Positions 35,664 to 48,745 of a stretch of DNA of 64,000 bases are shown here, piece by piece. The stretch comes from Cryptomeria japonica (taxonomy: Eukaryota; Streptophyta; Pinopsida; Cupressales; Cupressaceae), in contig NC_081412.1 in NCBI RefSeq assembly GCF_030272615.1, forward strand, positions 38,756,911 through 38,820,910, read 5' to 3'. The first letter of the stretch is position 1; each line of letters begins with the position of its first letter. The position numbers and the translations under genes are program-made. The notes beneath the pieces were generated by a model. It searched no databases. It had not been told where the DNA came from and saw only the letters and a list, made by a program, of their open reading frames with translations.

Positions 35664-37139
35664 TGTAGACATAAAAAAATGACCACTTTCCTAAGTGAAT
35701 ATTTAATATTCATTTTATTCCCATTCCTCTATTTAATTAAATTTTATTTAATTAAATTATTTACATTCATCTATTTTATTAAATGAGTTATTCAATTTAT
35801 ATAATTAAAGTCACCTAAGCCTTTCATAGCCTTTAAATTAAATAAACCACTTTATTTAATTAATTTCCCTTTCTCTCCTTTTAATTAAATTTACATTTAA
35901 TTAAATTGTTCATTGCAAATAAATAAATCTAATTTATTTATTTAAATCCCCCACTTGTATTTATGCAAGTTGCATCTATTTTAGTTGAAACATAGTAATT
36001 TATTTAAATTAAAATTACCCTCCATCCACTTGCATTCTCCTACATCTCCCACTTGCCTCTCTAACCCCCCTTCTAGATTCTTCTAATCACTTCTAAATTA
36101 GCCTAACCCATCTCCTAAAAATTGTCATATCCCTAAACAAAGGGAAGTCACTTCTCAAACCCTCAAAGTCTTTGAAAACCATTAAAGGCTTTATGTCTTC
36201 AACAAGTTAACCTTGAAAGTCTTCCAAACCATTAATGGTTAACTCAACCCTCTTGCATGATTAGAGACTTTCTCTCGAACTCAACCCTCATCTAACCCAA
36301 GGGTCTCATCAAGCATTCATTGCTTTGACCATGGTTATCCCTTTAACCCTTTCACAAGAGTTTATCCTTTGGGTAAAAGCTTTATCCATTGGATGACCCT
36401 AACCTAACTTTAACCCTTACCTCCTAAGGTAACCTTGAGGTCTTCTCAAGCATTTAATGTTTCTTACATCTCCTCTCAAGCAGTCTCTTGTTGACAATTG
36501 TAACCATTTCATTGGTGAAAATTTTAAACATGGATTGATAACTTTCAATCCTGGCCCTTGATAAGATTATCCAATCTTGACCATTCATTGCCCTGTTTTT
36601 CCTATAAATAGAGCCCTCCTCCTCTCATTTTCATATCCAAGTCTTTAGTATCAAACTTTTAGACATTTTACTAAGCATCTAATCTTAATATAAATCATTT
36701 TAATCAATCATTTAGTCTCTCTTTGAATAGATATCATCTAAATAAGCATTTTTAGAAGCATTTCTATTATCATAGCATTATCCTACTAGGCTAGTATATC
36801 ATGTTAGGATAGATTTTACTAATCTTTCATCTTATCATTGTATCTATGCTAGTTTAATTCATACCATATTTATTATAATGCACATCTAGGATTGCATTCA
36901 TGCTAGACTGAACAATATCCCTCATTCTCATGGTTGTCATCCCTAAGTCACTTTGCTCAGTGATTTGAGAGCAAAGGAATTGGCTTGAGGGGTCTTGTGA
37001 GATAGAGAACAATGGAAAATCCCTTGGGAAGTTGAGTTACTCAATATAACTCTATAACTTGCACCAAGAGTCCCATTAGTATGTGGACTTGTCTAGAAAC
37101 CGAAATATTTGTTTCATTGCACCACTTTTCCCACACACA
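35664..37139 (+). mobile_element. Solo LTR (family 1) inserted in gag
   Basis: It starts TGTAGAC, ends CCACACACA and is 1476 bp long, with a perfect 5-bp duplication ATAAG on both sides (35659-35663 and 37140-37144). It is a relative of the LTR at 1101-2971 but lacks that copy's minisatellite. TATA box CTATAAATAGAG at 36602. No internal element sequence remains, so it is the product of LTR-LTR recombination. Confidence 0.93.
36602..36613 (+). promoter_or_regulatory. TATA box of LTR family 1 (copy 2)
   Basis: CTATAAATAGAG is conserved with 2460 in the other copy, about two-thirds of the way into the LTR. Confidence 0.6.
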
Positions 37140-37870
37140 ATAAGCATTAGGTTGTCTTACCGAAGATCACTTTTTCTTCTGATGATGAGGTTTAGCATTG
37201 CTTTGACTAGATCCAGAGCTTTCTCCTTTTTCATATCCAATTCCTCGCTTGTCATCTCCATTTTTATGACTTTGTAGCATCTCATCAAGTCTGGGTGAAT
37301 TGTTCCAAGATTTCTCCTTGTATTCATTTGCAACATCAAGATCAGCTCTGAGTATGTGAACTTGCTTTCCAAGATCTTCCTCATGATCTCTAGCATCTTG
37401 AAGTTCATCTCTCAACTATCCAATCTCATTTTCAAGTCTACACTATTCATCTGATTTGTCTTTCAAGGACTAAGCAATATTTTCTTCATTTTTCTTCCTT
37501 TCTTTAATCTCCTTTGTCAATCTCATCATAATGGATTCCATTTCATTCTTCTAGAGTATATTAGTTCTAGTTATTCTATCACATTATTTAGTATTCTGCT
37601 TCAGGGCTTCTTCACTAATGCTTTGACTTTATTTATCCTTTAGCTTATCAACAAGCTCCTTTCTCTTATCCCTTGACTTGTCAAGCTGGTCTTTCAATGT
37701 CTCAATGTATTCTTCAGCATCTTTAAGATTTTATTTCACTTGTCAATTCTCATCATGTGTACGCTCAAGATATTTAAGAGCAATCACCAACTACTATCTT
37801 AGACTAATGGAATCCATTGATTCACATTCCTGAATCAACCTCAAGTTGTTAGGCTTCTCCAAGGAACTAG

Positions 37871-37883
37871 GCTTTGACACTAA
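37871..37883 (-). other. Decayed Met-tRNA primer binding site
   Basis: On the minus strand the text right after the 5' LTR reads ATTAGTGTCAAAGCC, which differs from the standard ATTGGTATCAGAGCC by three transitions. Confidence 0.7.
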
Positions 37884-37884
37884 T

Positions 37885-39028
37885 TATTGGAATCAATGAA
37901 CACTGAAAGGAGGGGTGAATCAGTGTTCTTCAATTATTAACTTTCTTAAAGTGATTCTTAATCCACTTGATGCAAATGAATAAAAATAAAATGTAGAAAC
38001 TCAATACAAATAAGCACAAAACCATAACATCAGAATTTTTACGTGGAAACCTAGAAAGGGAAAAACCATGGTGGTATTGAGACCCACAATATTAAAATAC
38101 TATGATCCGAAGTATAATTATATTACAAAGGGGAAAATGCACATGCATTCAAGCACACTTCCTAGAGCTCATTGCTTAGTTACAAGAGAGGGATACAAGC
38201 CCCGGAGGACCCGTTATTGTACAAAATCTTACAATGATAACTTGAATTTTTGAACTGATGAATAGCATCTAAAAATACCAAAATGTAGTTCTAGTTAAGC
38301 ACAAAGTTACATACTACCACTATTTTGGCACACTGCTCTATTCTACTACTTTGTCATACACCAAAGCATAAATCCAAAAATAGCACATGTGAAACTATGG
38401 ACCGATGCTCATGCACTCTTCACACATCAAGATTCATACACAAAATGATCGTATAGATTGGTCTTATATATTCACATCACTTGATTAGGTCACCAATATG
38501 TTGGCACTAAAAAAAATGTTTGCAAAACATGAAACATGTATAAAGAAGTCAGCTCAATCTTATTACAAATGCATATACAAACCAAAAAAAATTGATTATA
38601 TGCTTCACATATGTTATCTCAGCAACCTCAAACTCAAAACCAATCGTCGAAATCATCCCAAAGATTCTGCATAACATGCTACACCTCTAACTACCAAAAT
38701 AACCTTGTTCTTCCTTAAATGTCGGATACCAGATCTCCAATCTTGCACAAGAATCTATACCAGAGGCTCGGATTGAAAATTAAGTTTTTCCAATCATCCA
38801 ATCAACTATCTCTTCCACCACAAAGAAAGATATACAACCAAAATTGAGTTCTACTCAATGTACCCTTACTCTTAGTTCCACCTTCCAGACTTAAGCAAAG
38901 TACATATCAAACTTCTAGAAGAACAATTCTACATTTTCTGAAAATGGCTTCTGATCTAATTTGCCATCAATGACAACCCCAAAATACTCCTGAAGAAATT
39001 ATCTCTACCATTACAGTGTCTCTTACCA
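37885..39028 (-). repeat. 5' LTR of the gag/orphan-ORF element
   Basis: An uninterrupted 1144-bp copy. It matches the split copy at 28182-30920, with roughly one difference per ten bases in the parts compared by eye. The conserved Copia LTR motif is at 38037-38074. Confidence 0.88.
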
Positions 39029-42000
39029 ACATACACAACCATATACAAGTCTTTACAACAATTGCTAGATACTCTCCAAATGAATATACTTATAACAAGA
39101 TGATCTAATAGCACCATTTCTACAATAATGACACACATAACTAACCATTCCAAATCTTGTTTCATATAGATCTCTATCTCTTTTGCAGCTAATGAAAATT
39201 CTTACAACATATATCATTTAATGGATATAAAATCCTATTCCAATACAAGATCACATTCTTATACATAAGAAACATTACAACATGAGCCTTAAGATAATAC
39301 ATCATATAATTTCATTGCAAGATCGTAGTCATAGAGTAAAAGATACAAGTGCGTAGTCTCTTTTACATCTACAATTCCATCATGAATACATTACACAATC
39401 TTTATACATAGAAATCGGCTACAAGTCCTTTCTCATAATGATGAATCATAGAATCCATATCCGCGCATGCTAGCAACCAACGAAGAACATCCAAATGGAA
39501 GAAGGCATCAAACCACCTGACCATGTGGAACCAAATAGGAACCACCCCCCCTGATAGGAGATGACATGGGGTTCCAACTCACACTCGATACCTTGGATGA
39601 CACCTAACAAAAAAGGGACTAAACATGAAAACCACATGACAACAACCATAACAATGAACCACATCACATCACAAGGCTAATCATAAATCAACAAACTTCA
39701 GAGGCATAATCAACAAATCAAAGCATAAGGATCATGGTCACATGTAGGAGTGGAGTGTCATCACATGCTATCCTCACAAAGAAGGGAACAATACCAAACC
39801 TTGATAGACACTTCACTACATGTTATCCTCACAAAGAAGGTTTATCCATACCCATGGTATTCGTTCATGCTATCCTCATAAAGAAGAGTAGATCCATACT
39901 CCCAATATACATACATGCTACCCTCACATAGAAGGGTAATACCAATCCCTCGATAGACATGTTTAGCCATCTACATGCTATCCTCATAAAGAAGAGTAGA
40001 TCCATACTCCCAATATACATACATGCTACCCTCACATAGAAGGGTAATACCAATCCCTCAATAGACATGTTTAGCCATCTCAACCTATGTGAGAACAAGC
40101 AAGATTATCTTGCCATCTAAATGGCCTCAAACCAATTATTATCTTATTAAGTGAATCCCAACCTAGTTAATTAATTATTAATGTTATCACTTGTTTATAT
40201 CAAGAAAACTTTTAATGTGCCCTAGCGGTCTAGACTCTAAGCATCCAACAAAGAACCACTTAGTAGCCCATCTCACTTGATGCCAATCATCACATGAAAT
40301 CCCACTCCCCCTAACCATATGCCAAGACCTTAGGGTAGAACATACATCAAAATAACATCATGAAGGCCCACAACTGACATTAAAAAGTCACATCATCATT
40401 AAGAAAATAAAGATCATTATGTACACATATGGCCACATACAAGGCAAGAACCTTTACCAAAGCAATGAAATCAAAGAACCAAGGAATAAACATGGTTCAA
40501 AAGGATAATCCATACAAATCTCATTCCTCGATGGTGAGGCAAATCCATCCCACTAGAGTTTAAATATTCATTCCTCAATAGTGGGGATTCCTTCCTCTCG
40601 CTAGAGCATACAAAGCCAATAACCTCAATGGTAAGACCAGAACCACTTACCGAAGCATAAAATCATCATGCAGATATCATATGACATCAAAGACAACTCT
40701 AAAAAACTTAATACAATCCAAAAATGCCTTTGGAAAATGCAAAAAAACTAGAAAACCATACACAATGACCAAAACTAGCAAATTTGGCATCCTAAAAGCA
40801 GTTTAGCACTCTCAGAGTCCATATTAGCACTTCTAAGATCTAGATTATCTCTCCTAGTCCATCTTTTAGCGCTCTTGATCTTAGATTTAACACTCTGGGT
40901 CACTGAATAAGCGTTTTGGGTAGAAATATAGAAAATCAAAGAAAACGAATAAAATTTGAAACAAAACTTGCCCACATTTGCATACGCGTAAACAAGTAAT
41001 AAATTGACACTCTTAGGAGGTATGGGAGGATGAGAAATCATAAAGGAAACATAATATGGACATATCATGGACAAATTGTAAAGGAATTCAAATCGAAATC
41101 CAACCATATACATGCTCAGGAAAGCACAGAACTTCTCAATACTTGCGCAGTGACTTAAAGGAATATAGTACAACCCAAACAATGATTCAAATGACAATAT
41201 AAGGCTCAATCAGTCAGCATACCATCTGTTGATAGGATTATGACCAAAACATCCTCCCAAAACATTCAAATTTCAACTACCGACAAAGCTACAAGGAGAG
41301 AAATTCAAACTACCAATACTTACAGATTATAAGATTATGAAAGAAAACATTAAGGGGGTAAAATTCCAATCCCAAGATTTTCCAAACACAAACAAATCAC
41401 AAGGATTGAAAACAAGATTTAAACAGGTAAATACACAAAAAAGATAATCCTAACAAAGCGTTGTTTCCAAATTTTATAATTAATCAAATACAAATTCAAA
41501 CCATTCCAAAAATCTTCCCAAAGACCAAATTGAATCCTCAAATATTCCACCCCACAAATAATCTTTTTGCAATCACAGAGTAGGAAATCTTTTCCAGAAA
41601 TGAAAATGCAGATTTAAAGTTTTTAGCTTCAACTTGGAAATTGCAAACCAACAAAGGAAGAATTCGATAAAGATCAATCCAATTATAGCAAGAAATCTTC
41701 AATCCAAAGCTTCAATGGATTCTAAAACCAAATTGCAATAAAAAATCTTTCAAAAAAAAAAAAAAAAAAAACTACATCATTCACAAAAAACTCTATAAAT
41801 AAAAATTAAACTCCAAACTATAAAAAACTCTCAGCCAATCAGAATATTCGAATAAACTATATATTATACCTACCTTGCATAGTTTTCATACAAGTATTAT
41901 TTAATAGTATTATTTACTTACCCATTCAAAATCAACCAATAGAAACAAGGGGTAGGTAACTTTATATTATATTTGATTATGTAAATAATATTAGGGTAAC

Positions 42001-43006
42001 AATACAATTATAAATGGGATAATAATAATAAATCAAATCCCACTAACAAATCAATAAATATAAATTAATAAATAAATAAATATAAAAACATAACAACAAT
42101 AAAATATAAACATTAAATAATTAATAAACCAATGAATAAATAAATAACAATAAATAATTAATACAAATCTATTAGCATTAAATCAAATCAATTAAATAAA
42201 TAATTGATCCCCAATACATAAATACAAAATCTCAACAATAAATAAATACCAAATAATCAAATAGCCAAATAAATAAATAATAGCCACACTAGAATAAGTT
42301 AATTTAAGCCTTAATAAATTACTTTAGTCCAGTTATCAATTAAACAGTAAAACAAATACTCGCATCACCTCGAGCAACCCGACAAAAGGGTTAACATCGA
42401 CACAAGACTCTAACCACCAACTTACACCACAACACAACTGACAAGGTGAACCTCTAAGCCTAGAGTATGAGATGAAAACACATGCCATCTCCAACAACTT
42501 GTCATTGGGATAGGACACTCTCAGACCTGTGAGACCAAGTGGAGTCGATGTCTGATACCTACAATCATGCATACACCACTAAACGTAATACAATATATAT
42601 ACAACATATATACATCATGATAAACAAGCAAGTGAAAAGAGAATCATAACACCTTATCATGCTCGCAATGGGTGATAAGGCATCGTCCCTTTCACGAAGA
42701 CATTAGAAGACAATCAAAAACACTATAGCGTCAATTAAAAATTCTCAATCATAGAATAGGGTTAGCATAATAATAATATCATCAGAATCTTGTAAGCAAT
42801 ATGATCCATCATGAATAATGAACACATATAAATCATCAAATATAGATCCATCTACAAATCGAATTCAATCATGAAATAGGGTTAGAACATATCATGATAC
42901 CAAAAAATCATCATAAACTAGACTAAGCTAGATCAATATAATCCTCTGATGTATAGAAAGACAAGATGAATCAAGGAGGTGCACTACAAGGGTTGGGATT
43001 AGGCTT
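39029..43006. other. Unassigned DNA, possibly LTR-derived
   Basis: No gag or pol motif was seen. It holds a 108-bp tandem repeat (39866-40081), a run of 20 A (41752-41771) followed by a TATA-like CTATAAATA (41811), and a very AT-rich block with many AATAAATAA phrases (42000-42270). The pattern resembles the regulatory part of a long plant LTR, but no partner copy or clear ends were found. Confidence 0.4.
39866..40081 (+). repeat. Tandem repeat, 108-bp period (36 codons)
   Basis: Two nearly identical units start at 39866 and 39974 with CATGCTATCCTCATAAAGAA. Each unit contains two half-unit echoes of CATGCTA(C/T)CCTCA(C/T)A(A/T)AGAAG, and further diverged half units extend back to about 39758. 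Confidence 0.88.
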
Positions 43007-43011
43007 AGTAT
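43007..43011 (+). repeat. Left target duplication AGTAT of the Copia element (candidate)
   Basis: AGTAT here matches 49991-49995. Joining the flanks at this repeat gives GGGATTAGGCTTAGTAT followed by CAATGTTAGGG, a continuous TTAGGG-like text. Confidence 0.65.
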
Positions 43012-43017
43012 TATTAG

Positions 43018-44250
43018 CAGCAATCAATAAGGAAGACTAAGAGGGGGGGGTGAATCAGTCTTCACCGGATCAGCAAATTTAACTACAAAAATAGATCTAG
43101 AAAACTGCAGTAATAAGACAGATAAGAAAATTGAAGGCACAACACACAACACCAAGCTTTTGATGTGGAAAACTTGGTTAAGGGAATGGGAACCTACCCA
43201 TGTAGTAAGATGATACTCTGTAGTAGTATGTGAAGATATTACAATGGGAAATGTGCATGCATTCAGACACACTACCTAGAGCATACTGCTCAAAAGATAA
43301 TTGCTCAAAAGGCTACAACCCTCAAGGAAGTATCACTGACTTACAACAAGATTTGGATTACAATCCAAAAGAAATGAACTGAAAGATAGCATCTCCATAT
43401 GCCTGATTATAGTTTCAATTAACCACGATTGTCTGCCCTGCAACACCAATCTCTCTCAATCTCAACACCAAAGGATAAATCTCTTGTTCACACATACACC
43501 ACTCTTTGATAATGTAGACATGACATCGTCTCCTAAATTACATGAATATATCACCTACATATACAATTCATCAACCTTGATAACAAGGTTGGCTAAACCC
43601 TTAATTAAAAAATTACATCACATAATACAAAGATCGACTATCGAACCAATATAATGATTTACATAGCATAGCATAGACCTAAATAAAATTCCCAAATGCA
43701 TAGGTCCGCCAAAAATCACACCAAGATCAACCGCAACATGTTGCACCACCAGGAAAACCGCATAACATGAAAATCATCACTGGTTCATAGAAACCACCAA
43801 AATCTTGCACAACGATCAATACAGATTGATAAAATAAATAGGACATGAATTGGAAACACTAGCAATCATATTAGAATCATCAAAAATAGTTGCACCAACA
43901 CCGCTTATCAAATCTTTATCTATCAATGTTTGAAAGCTCAAGAACACAACCAATCAGCAACTATCATGAAGAAAGATAACTTGCGGAGCACCAAATCATA
44001 ATCCATCTGAAATGAAGATACAAAAGACCATCCCAAGAAATATCCCAAAATCTCAGCACGAGATCCTATCACACCAGAATATACTGGAGGATATACTAGA
44101 CTCTGCAAAAACAGTGATCAGTAAAACAACACTGCAAACTGAATCATAAGATCTTCCCAATCTTCAATCACTGGAGCAATACATAGGAATATGTTGACAT
44201 CAATGACAACAACATGTCCTAGTAGAAGCAATGACCAACAATATTCAACA
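43018..44250 (-). repeat. 3' LTR of the Copia element
   Basis: It ends (plus orientation) CAATATTCAACA, as the other LTR does. Similarity to the 5' LTR starts at AATCAA (43022). The inner edge matches TG...CA rules; the outer edge is eroded. Confidence 0.88.
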
Positions 44251-44262
44251 ATCTCCCCCTTT
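44251..44262 (-). other. Polypurine tract of the Copia element
   Basis: AAAGGGGGAGAT on the minus strand lies directly before the 3' LTR. Confidence 0.85.
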
Positions 44263-44571
44263 GGCATTGATGGCAACATATGAATGTGAAAAACAATCAA
44301 TGCAAAGTAAGAAGATATATCCAACAAACTCCCCCTAAGATTAGGACATATAAAGCAGTTTTTCACATGATCTCTCTCCCTCGTTGATAGCAATGCCAAA
44401 GATCTCAAAACAAATTATCAAACTCTCTCTCCCCCAAAACAAAAAACATGAATCACATGAATCTCTCCCTTAAAAACATAGACTACTTCAGCAAAGGAGC
44501 ACCACCAACTCACCTATCCGGATAAAAAGATAAGGCTTTGAAATCCATTGGATTGATGCAACTCATTGCAT

Positions 44572-47500
44572 CTAGTTCTCATCAAGAGGGGTAGATACCC
44601 CTAACTTGTCTCTCAAATAGACAAATGTATCTACAAGAAAAGACTTAGTGAAAATATCAGCTATTTGTTCCTTTGTAGATACATACTCCAGCTTTACCTT
44701 CTTTTTACTGACTTGCTCTCTCAAGTAATGATATTTGATTGACACATGCTTAGTCTTTGAATGTTGCACTGGATTCTTTGAAATGTTAATAGCACTTGAA
44801 TTATCATAGTATATAATAGTAGGCTCATCACAAATAAATCTGATATCCTTCAACATTTGCTTCATCCAAACTACTTAAGTGCAATTACTAGCAGCAACAA
44901 TGTACTCAGCTTCAGTAGTAGATAAGGACATTGAATCTTATTTCTTACTAGCCCATGAAACTAGCTTATTTTCTAAAAATAATGTTCCACCGGTAGTGCT
45001 CTTCTGGTCATCAACACCACCACCCCAATCTGCATCAGTGTAAGCACATAGCATGAAATCATCATTCCTCAAATACCACGGACCATAATCTACAGTTCCC
45101 TTTAGGTTTGTGAATATCCTCTTAACAGTAGTGACATGACCCTCTTTTGGATCAGCTTGATATCTAGCGGCCATGCACATAGCATGCATATGTCTGGCCT
45201 AGTCTGAGTAAGATATAGTAGTCCACCAACCATATATCTATAAAGGCTTTGATTAGCTTTCAGAGATTCATCATTCTTTCACAATTTACAACTTGTCACC
45301 ATAGAAGTTCCAACTGGTTTGGAGTCATCTAACCCAAAATTCTTTTGCAATTCCTTCACATACTTAAATTGAGATATAAATATACCTTTTCCAGTCTATG
45401 AAATCTGTAAACCTAATAAAAATTTCATCTCACCAATCATAGACATCTCAAATTATTTTTGTATATCATCGGCAAACTTCATGCTCAATTCATCATCACC
45501 TTCATAAATAATATCATCAACAAAGACTTCAACAATCAGGATGTTATCATTTTCAATCTTAAAATACATATTACTATCAGCAGCACCTTTAGTAAATCCC
45601 AATTTCAATAAATACTTATCTAATCTAGCATATCGGGCTCTAGGGGCTTGTTTCAATCCATAAAGTGCTTTCTTCAACTTATATACCATGTCTCCATGGT
45701 CTGATAATGAAAATCCATCAAGTTTCTCAATCTAGACTTCTTCCTCAAGATCGCCATTCAAAAGGGTAGATTTGACATCCATCTAATATACCTTGAAGTC
45801 TTTGTAATTAGCATAAGCAAGTAATAGTCTAACAGCTTCAAGTCTGGAAACTGGAGAAAAATTCTCCTCATAATCAATTCTTTCTTGTTGTGAATACCCT
45901 TTGCAAACAAGTCTAGGCACAAGTTCCCATGTTCCCATGTGTTATCCTTAAGTCTAGGCACAATTTCCCATGTGTTATTCTTCTCAATCTGATCTAATTC
46001 TTCTTCCATAGCTCTCATCCAACTTTCATCATTATAAGCTTCAGCAACATATTTAGGTTCAACTTTAGAAATCAAACATACTTCTTTAGTAGCTAACCTT
46101 CATCACACCTTTATTCTTATAACCAATAATCTGATTTTTAGAGTGATTCAATCTTACATACCTTAGAGTCTTTTGATTGATCTAATTTTAGGTTGTTGCA
46201 CCTCTTCACCAGAAGCAACAACATTCGGGTTAACTATCTCTACCAAATCAGTCTTCTTAGACTCTTCAGTTTGCATAGGAGCTAAAATAATATGTTTTCC
46301 ATCATCATATCCACATGATCTGATCTCTTTCATGAGGTTCTCGTCCACCTTCACATTTTCACTCTCCACTCTCTTTATCAATCTCTTATTATAGCACTGG
46401 TAGGCTTTTCTCTTTTTAGAATATCCCTAGAAAACTCCTCCATCACTTCTAGCATCAAACTTTCTTATATCCTCATCTCTCTTGATATAAAATTTACCAC
46501 CAAATACTCTGAAATATATAATAGTAGGAACATGACCAAACCAAAGCTCATAAAGGGTCTTACTGGTATCACCTTTAATGTGAACTTTGTTGAATGTATA
46601 AACAGTAGTGCAAATAGCTTCTCTCCAGTAGATTTTCAGAACATTTCTTTCAATCAACATAGTCCTTGCAGCATCCAAGACAGTTATGTTCTTCCTTTCA
46701 ATAACTCCATTCTGCTGAGGGGTTCTAGGAGCAGATAATTGTCTTCTAATTCCATGCTTCTCACAGAATGAATTGAACTCACCAGAATAGAATTATCCAC
46801 CTCTATCATATCTCAGACATTTCATCTTCAATCCAAACTTAGTCTCCACCTTTGCTTTGAATATCTTGAATTTTTCAAATGCTTCTGATTTCTCCTTGAA
46901 AAAGATAATCCACATCATCCTGGAATAATCATCAATTAGTAGCATAAAATATCTATCACCCTACACACTTCTAACATTTGTAGGTCCACATAGGTCAGTA
47001 TGCACAAGATCTAGTAGTCCATCAAAATGTATACTATTTTCTCTTGAAATATATCCTTATTTACTTACCTAACTAACATTGCTTACATACTGAATTAGCA
47101 GGCTTAACAATCTTAGGTAGATCTCTAACAGTATGAGTAGAACAGATCTTAATCACTATATCAAAATTAACATGACACATTCTCCTATGCCACAACCAAC
47201 TTTCATTAATCTGAGCAATCAAACAACTTTTCTCACCGGCATTCAAATGAAACATGTTACCTTCAGTCTTAGTTCCAAATGAAATCTCTAAAACAGAGGC
47301 TTTTAGGATCTTGCATTTTCCATCCTTTAATTTTAGATCATAACCTTTATCAACCATCTTTCCAACACTCAAAATATTATTCTTCAAACCTTCAACATAC
47401 AAGACATCATCAGTGTTATGCTTACCATCAGAAGAAATAGAACCTCTCCCACGAATCACATAGGCTTTGTCATCTCCCAATCTAACTATTCCACCATCAT

Positions 47501-48713
47501 AACCATGCTTACAAATTTTCTTTTATCATCGGTCATATGATGTGAACAACCACTGTCAATTATCCATTCATCTTTCTCTTCAACTTTAGCAGCTAAAGTT
47601 TTCTCCTTAATAGTACAGCTTGTGGAATCAACAGGTGCAGGTCTATCATCCTTAATGGAAATAAATACAACTTCATCTACTTCTGATTTTTCATCTATAA
47701 CACACTCATCAGTAGCATAATAATAGTTATTTTGATTCCTATACTTTCGGTTAGGCTTGTAAGTCTTATCATACTTCTCATGCTTCTCGTATCTATCATT
47801 TATATCATGCTTATCAAACTTATCATGCCTGTCATACTTAGACATTCTCTCCAAACATCTAGAATAAAATGTCCTATCTTATTGCAAGAGAAACATTTCA
47901 AAGGCAACTTTCCATCATACTTATCGGACCCTTCAGGCAATCTCCAAGAAATCAATGCTTCAATATCATCTAGCTCTCTTTCTTGCTCTTCCATCTCTTT
48001 TCTATCTCTTTCATATCTAGATATTTTACATTCATCAGGATCATACTTTTTCTTACCGGATACAAATGCAGATACTCTGAATTCTATCTCAGACTTTTCG
48101 TGTGATTCTCCAAAATCGCTTAGCTCAAATACATCAATCTTTCCAACCAGCATATCTCTTGCTACTTTAGTCAAACTCTAGATCTCATCAATAGCAGCAA
48201 CATTATGTTTATAGGCAGGAGGCAAAGATCTCAACACCTTAGAAACAATTTCATCTTCCTCAATGGTTCCATCGGCACATCTGATACCTAGGACAATTTC
48301 ATTCACCTTAGCCATGAAAGAGTGTATGTTCTCATCATCTCCCATCTTCAATGTCTCATACTTTCCTTTCAAACTCTACAACTTTACAACTTTCACTTGT
48401 TTATCACCTTCATATAAGATCTCAAGCTTCTCCTAGATCTCATGTGCAGTCTGAAGTCCCATTACATTTATATCTCAAAATTAGTCAGGGCCCTAAGCAA
48501 TGCTTCCTTCACTCTAATGTTATGTTCAGCTTCCTTGATCTCATCACAAGTAGTTGGTCCATTCGAAGGAATATTATAGGCATTCTTTGTGATCTTCCAA
48601 TAATCCTCTCCAAGATATTTCAAGTGCACTTCCATCTAGTTCTTCCATATAGCATAGTTACTTCCATCAAACCTCAGATGGTCCTTCTTAAAGATAACAC
48701 CTTGAGCTGCCAT
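44572..48713 (-). pseudogene. Copia Gag-Pol polyprotein remnant
   Basis: The ATG at 48713 begins MAAQGVIFKK and is followed by DGSNYAIWKN, the usual Copia gag start; a knuckle CFSCNKIGH lies near 47900. Protease: EWIIDSGCSHHMT near 47560. Pre-integrase: SWLWHRRMCHVNF near 47190. The integrase core (about 47000-46400) is full of stops. Reverse transcriptase: EAYNDESWMRAMEEELDQI (about 46040), ALYGLKQAPRA (about 45650) and FVDDIIY (about 45500). RNase H: YTDADWGG, STTEAEY and the HSKTKHVSIKYHYL block (45050-44720). Several stops replace expected glutamines, for example before DSMSLS and before VVWMKQ. A 41-bp tandem duplication (45909-45990) disrupts the region just after the RT start. It would have encoded all proteins for Copia transposition. 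Confidence 0.93.
45909..45990 (+). repeat. 41-bp tandem duplication within the Copia pol remnant
   Basis: AAGTCTAGGCACAAGTTCCC at 45909 recurs at 45950 with one change, and both units continue into CCCATGTGTTAT text. The length is not a multiple of three, so it shifts the frame. Confidence 0.8.
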
Positions 48714-48745
48714 CTCAGATCTCCTCAAGTGGTTAAGCTTCTACC

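Larger units (their letters stand above)
35450..37870 (-). pseudogene. Copia-type gag (coiled coil plus three decayed CCHC knuckles), split by a solo LTR
   Basis: The first part (about 37870-37140) is coiled-coil text such as LKDAEEYIETLKDQLDKSRD and ends in a segment with LDEMLQSHKNGDDKRGIGYE, the motif that precedes the zinc knuckles in many plant Copia gag proteins. The second part (35663-35450) has three knuckles: one lacking its first cysteine (35602-35634), one intact as CFNCNKYGHKSNEC (35518-35559), and one ending in a stop with tyrosine for histidine (about 35450-35490). The reading frame is continuous across the 35664-37139 insertion when the insert and one duplication copy are ignored, so gag was still readable when the insertion happened. 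Several stops are present in the coiled-coil part. Gag would package element RNA. Confidence 0.8.
28182..39028 (-). mobile_element. Non-autonomous Copia-like LTR element with gag and an orphan ORF, no pol
   Basis: LTRs at 28182-30920 (interrupted by a solo LTR; about 1142 bp without it) and 37885-39028 (1144 bp) match along their whole length. On the minus strand the order is 5' LTR, Met-tRNA-like primer site, gag with coiled coil and zinc knuckles, a long unrecognised coding region, polypurine tract AAAGGGGGAGAT, 3' LTR. No protease, integrase or reverse transcriptase motif was found. Two solo LTRs of other families are nested inside, one in the 3' LTR and one in gag. No clean 5-bp target duplication was found around the element itself. 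The gag type, primer site and purine tract point to Copia; pol must come from another element. Confidence 0.85.

Noticed and set aside
41752-41771. Poly(A) tail of a retroposed sequence
   Set aside because: A run of 20 A is present, but no target duplication flanks it and no LINE or SINE text precedes it; the nearby TATA-like motif fits an LTR or chance.
39029-43006. A giant LTR
   Set aside because: The texture is suggestive (TATA-like motif, long A run, no genes), but no partner copy, no TG...CA ends and no target duplication were found.
47732-48181. 149-codon plus-strand open frame
   Set aside because: Antisense to Copia gag; its sequence is the mirror of charged gag repeats.
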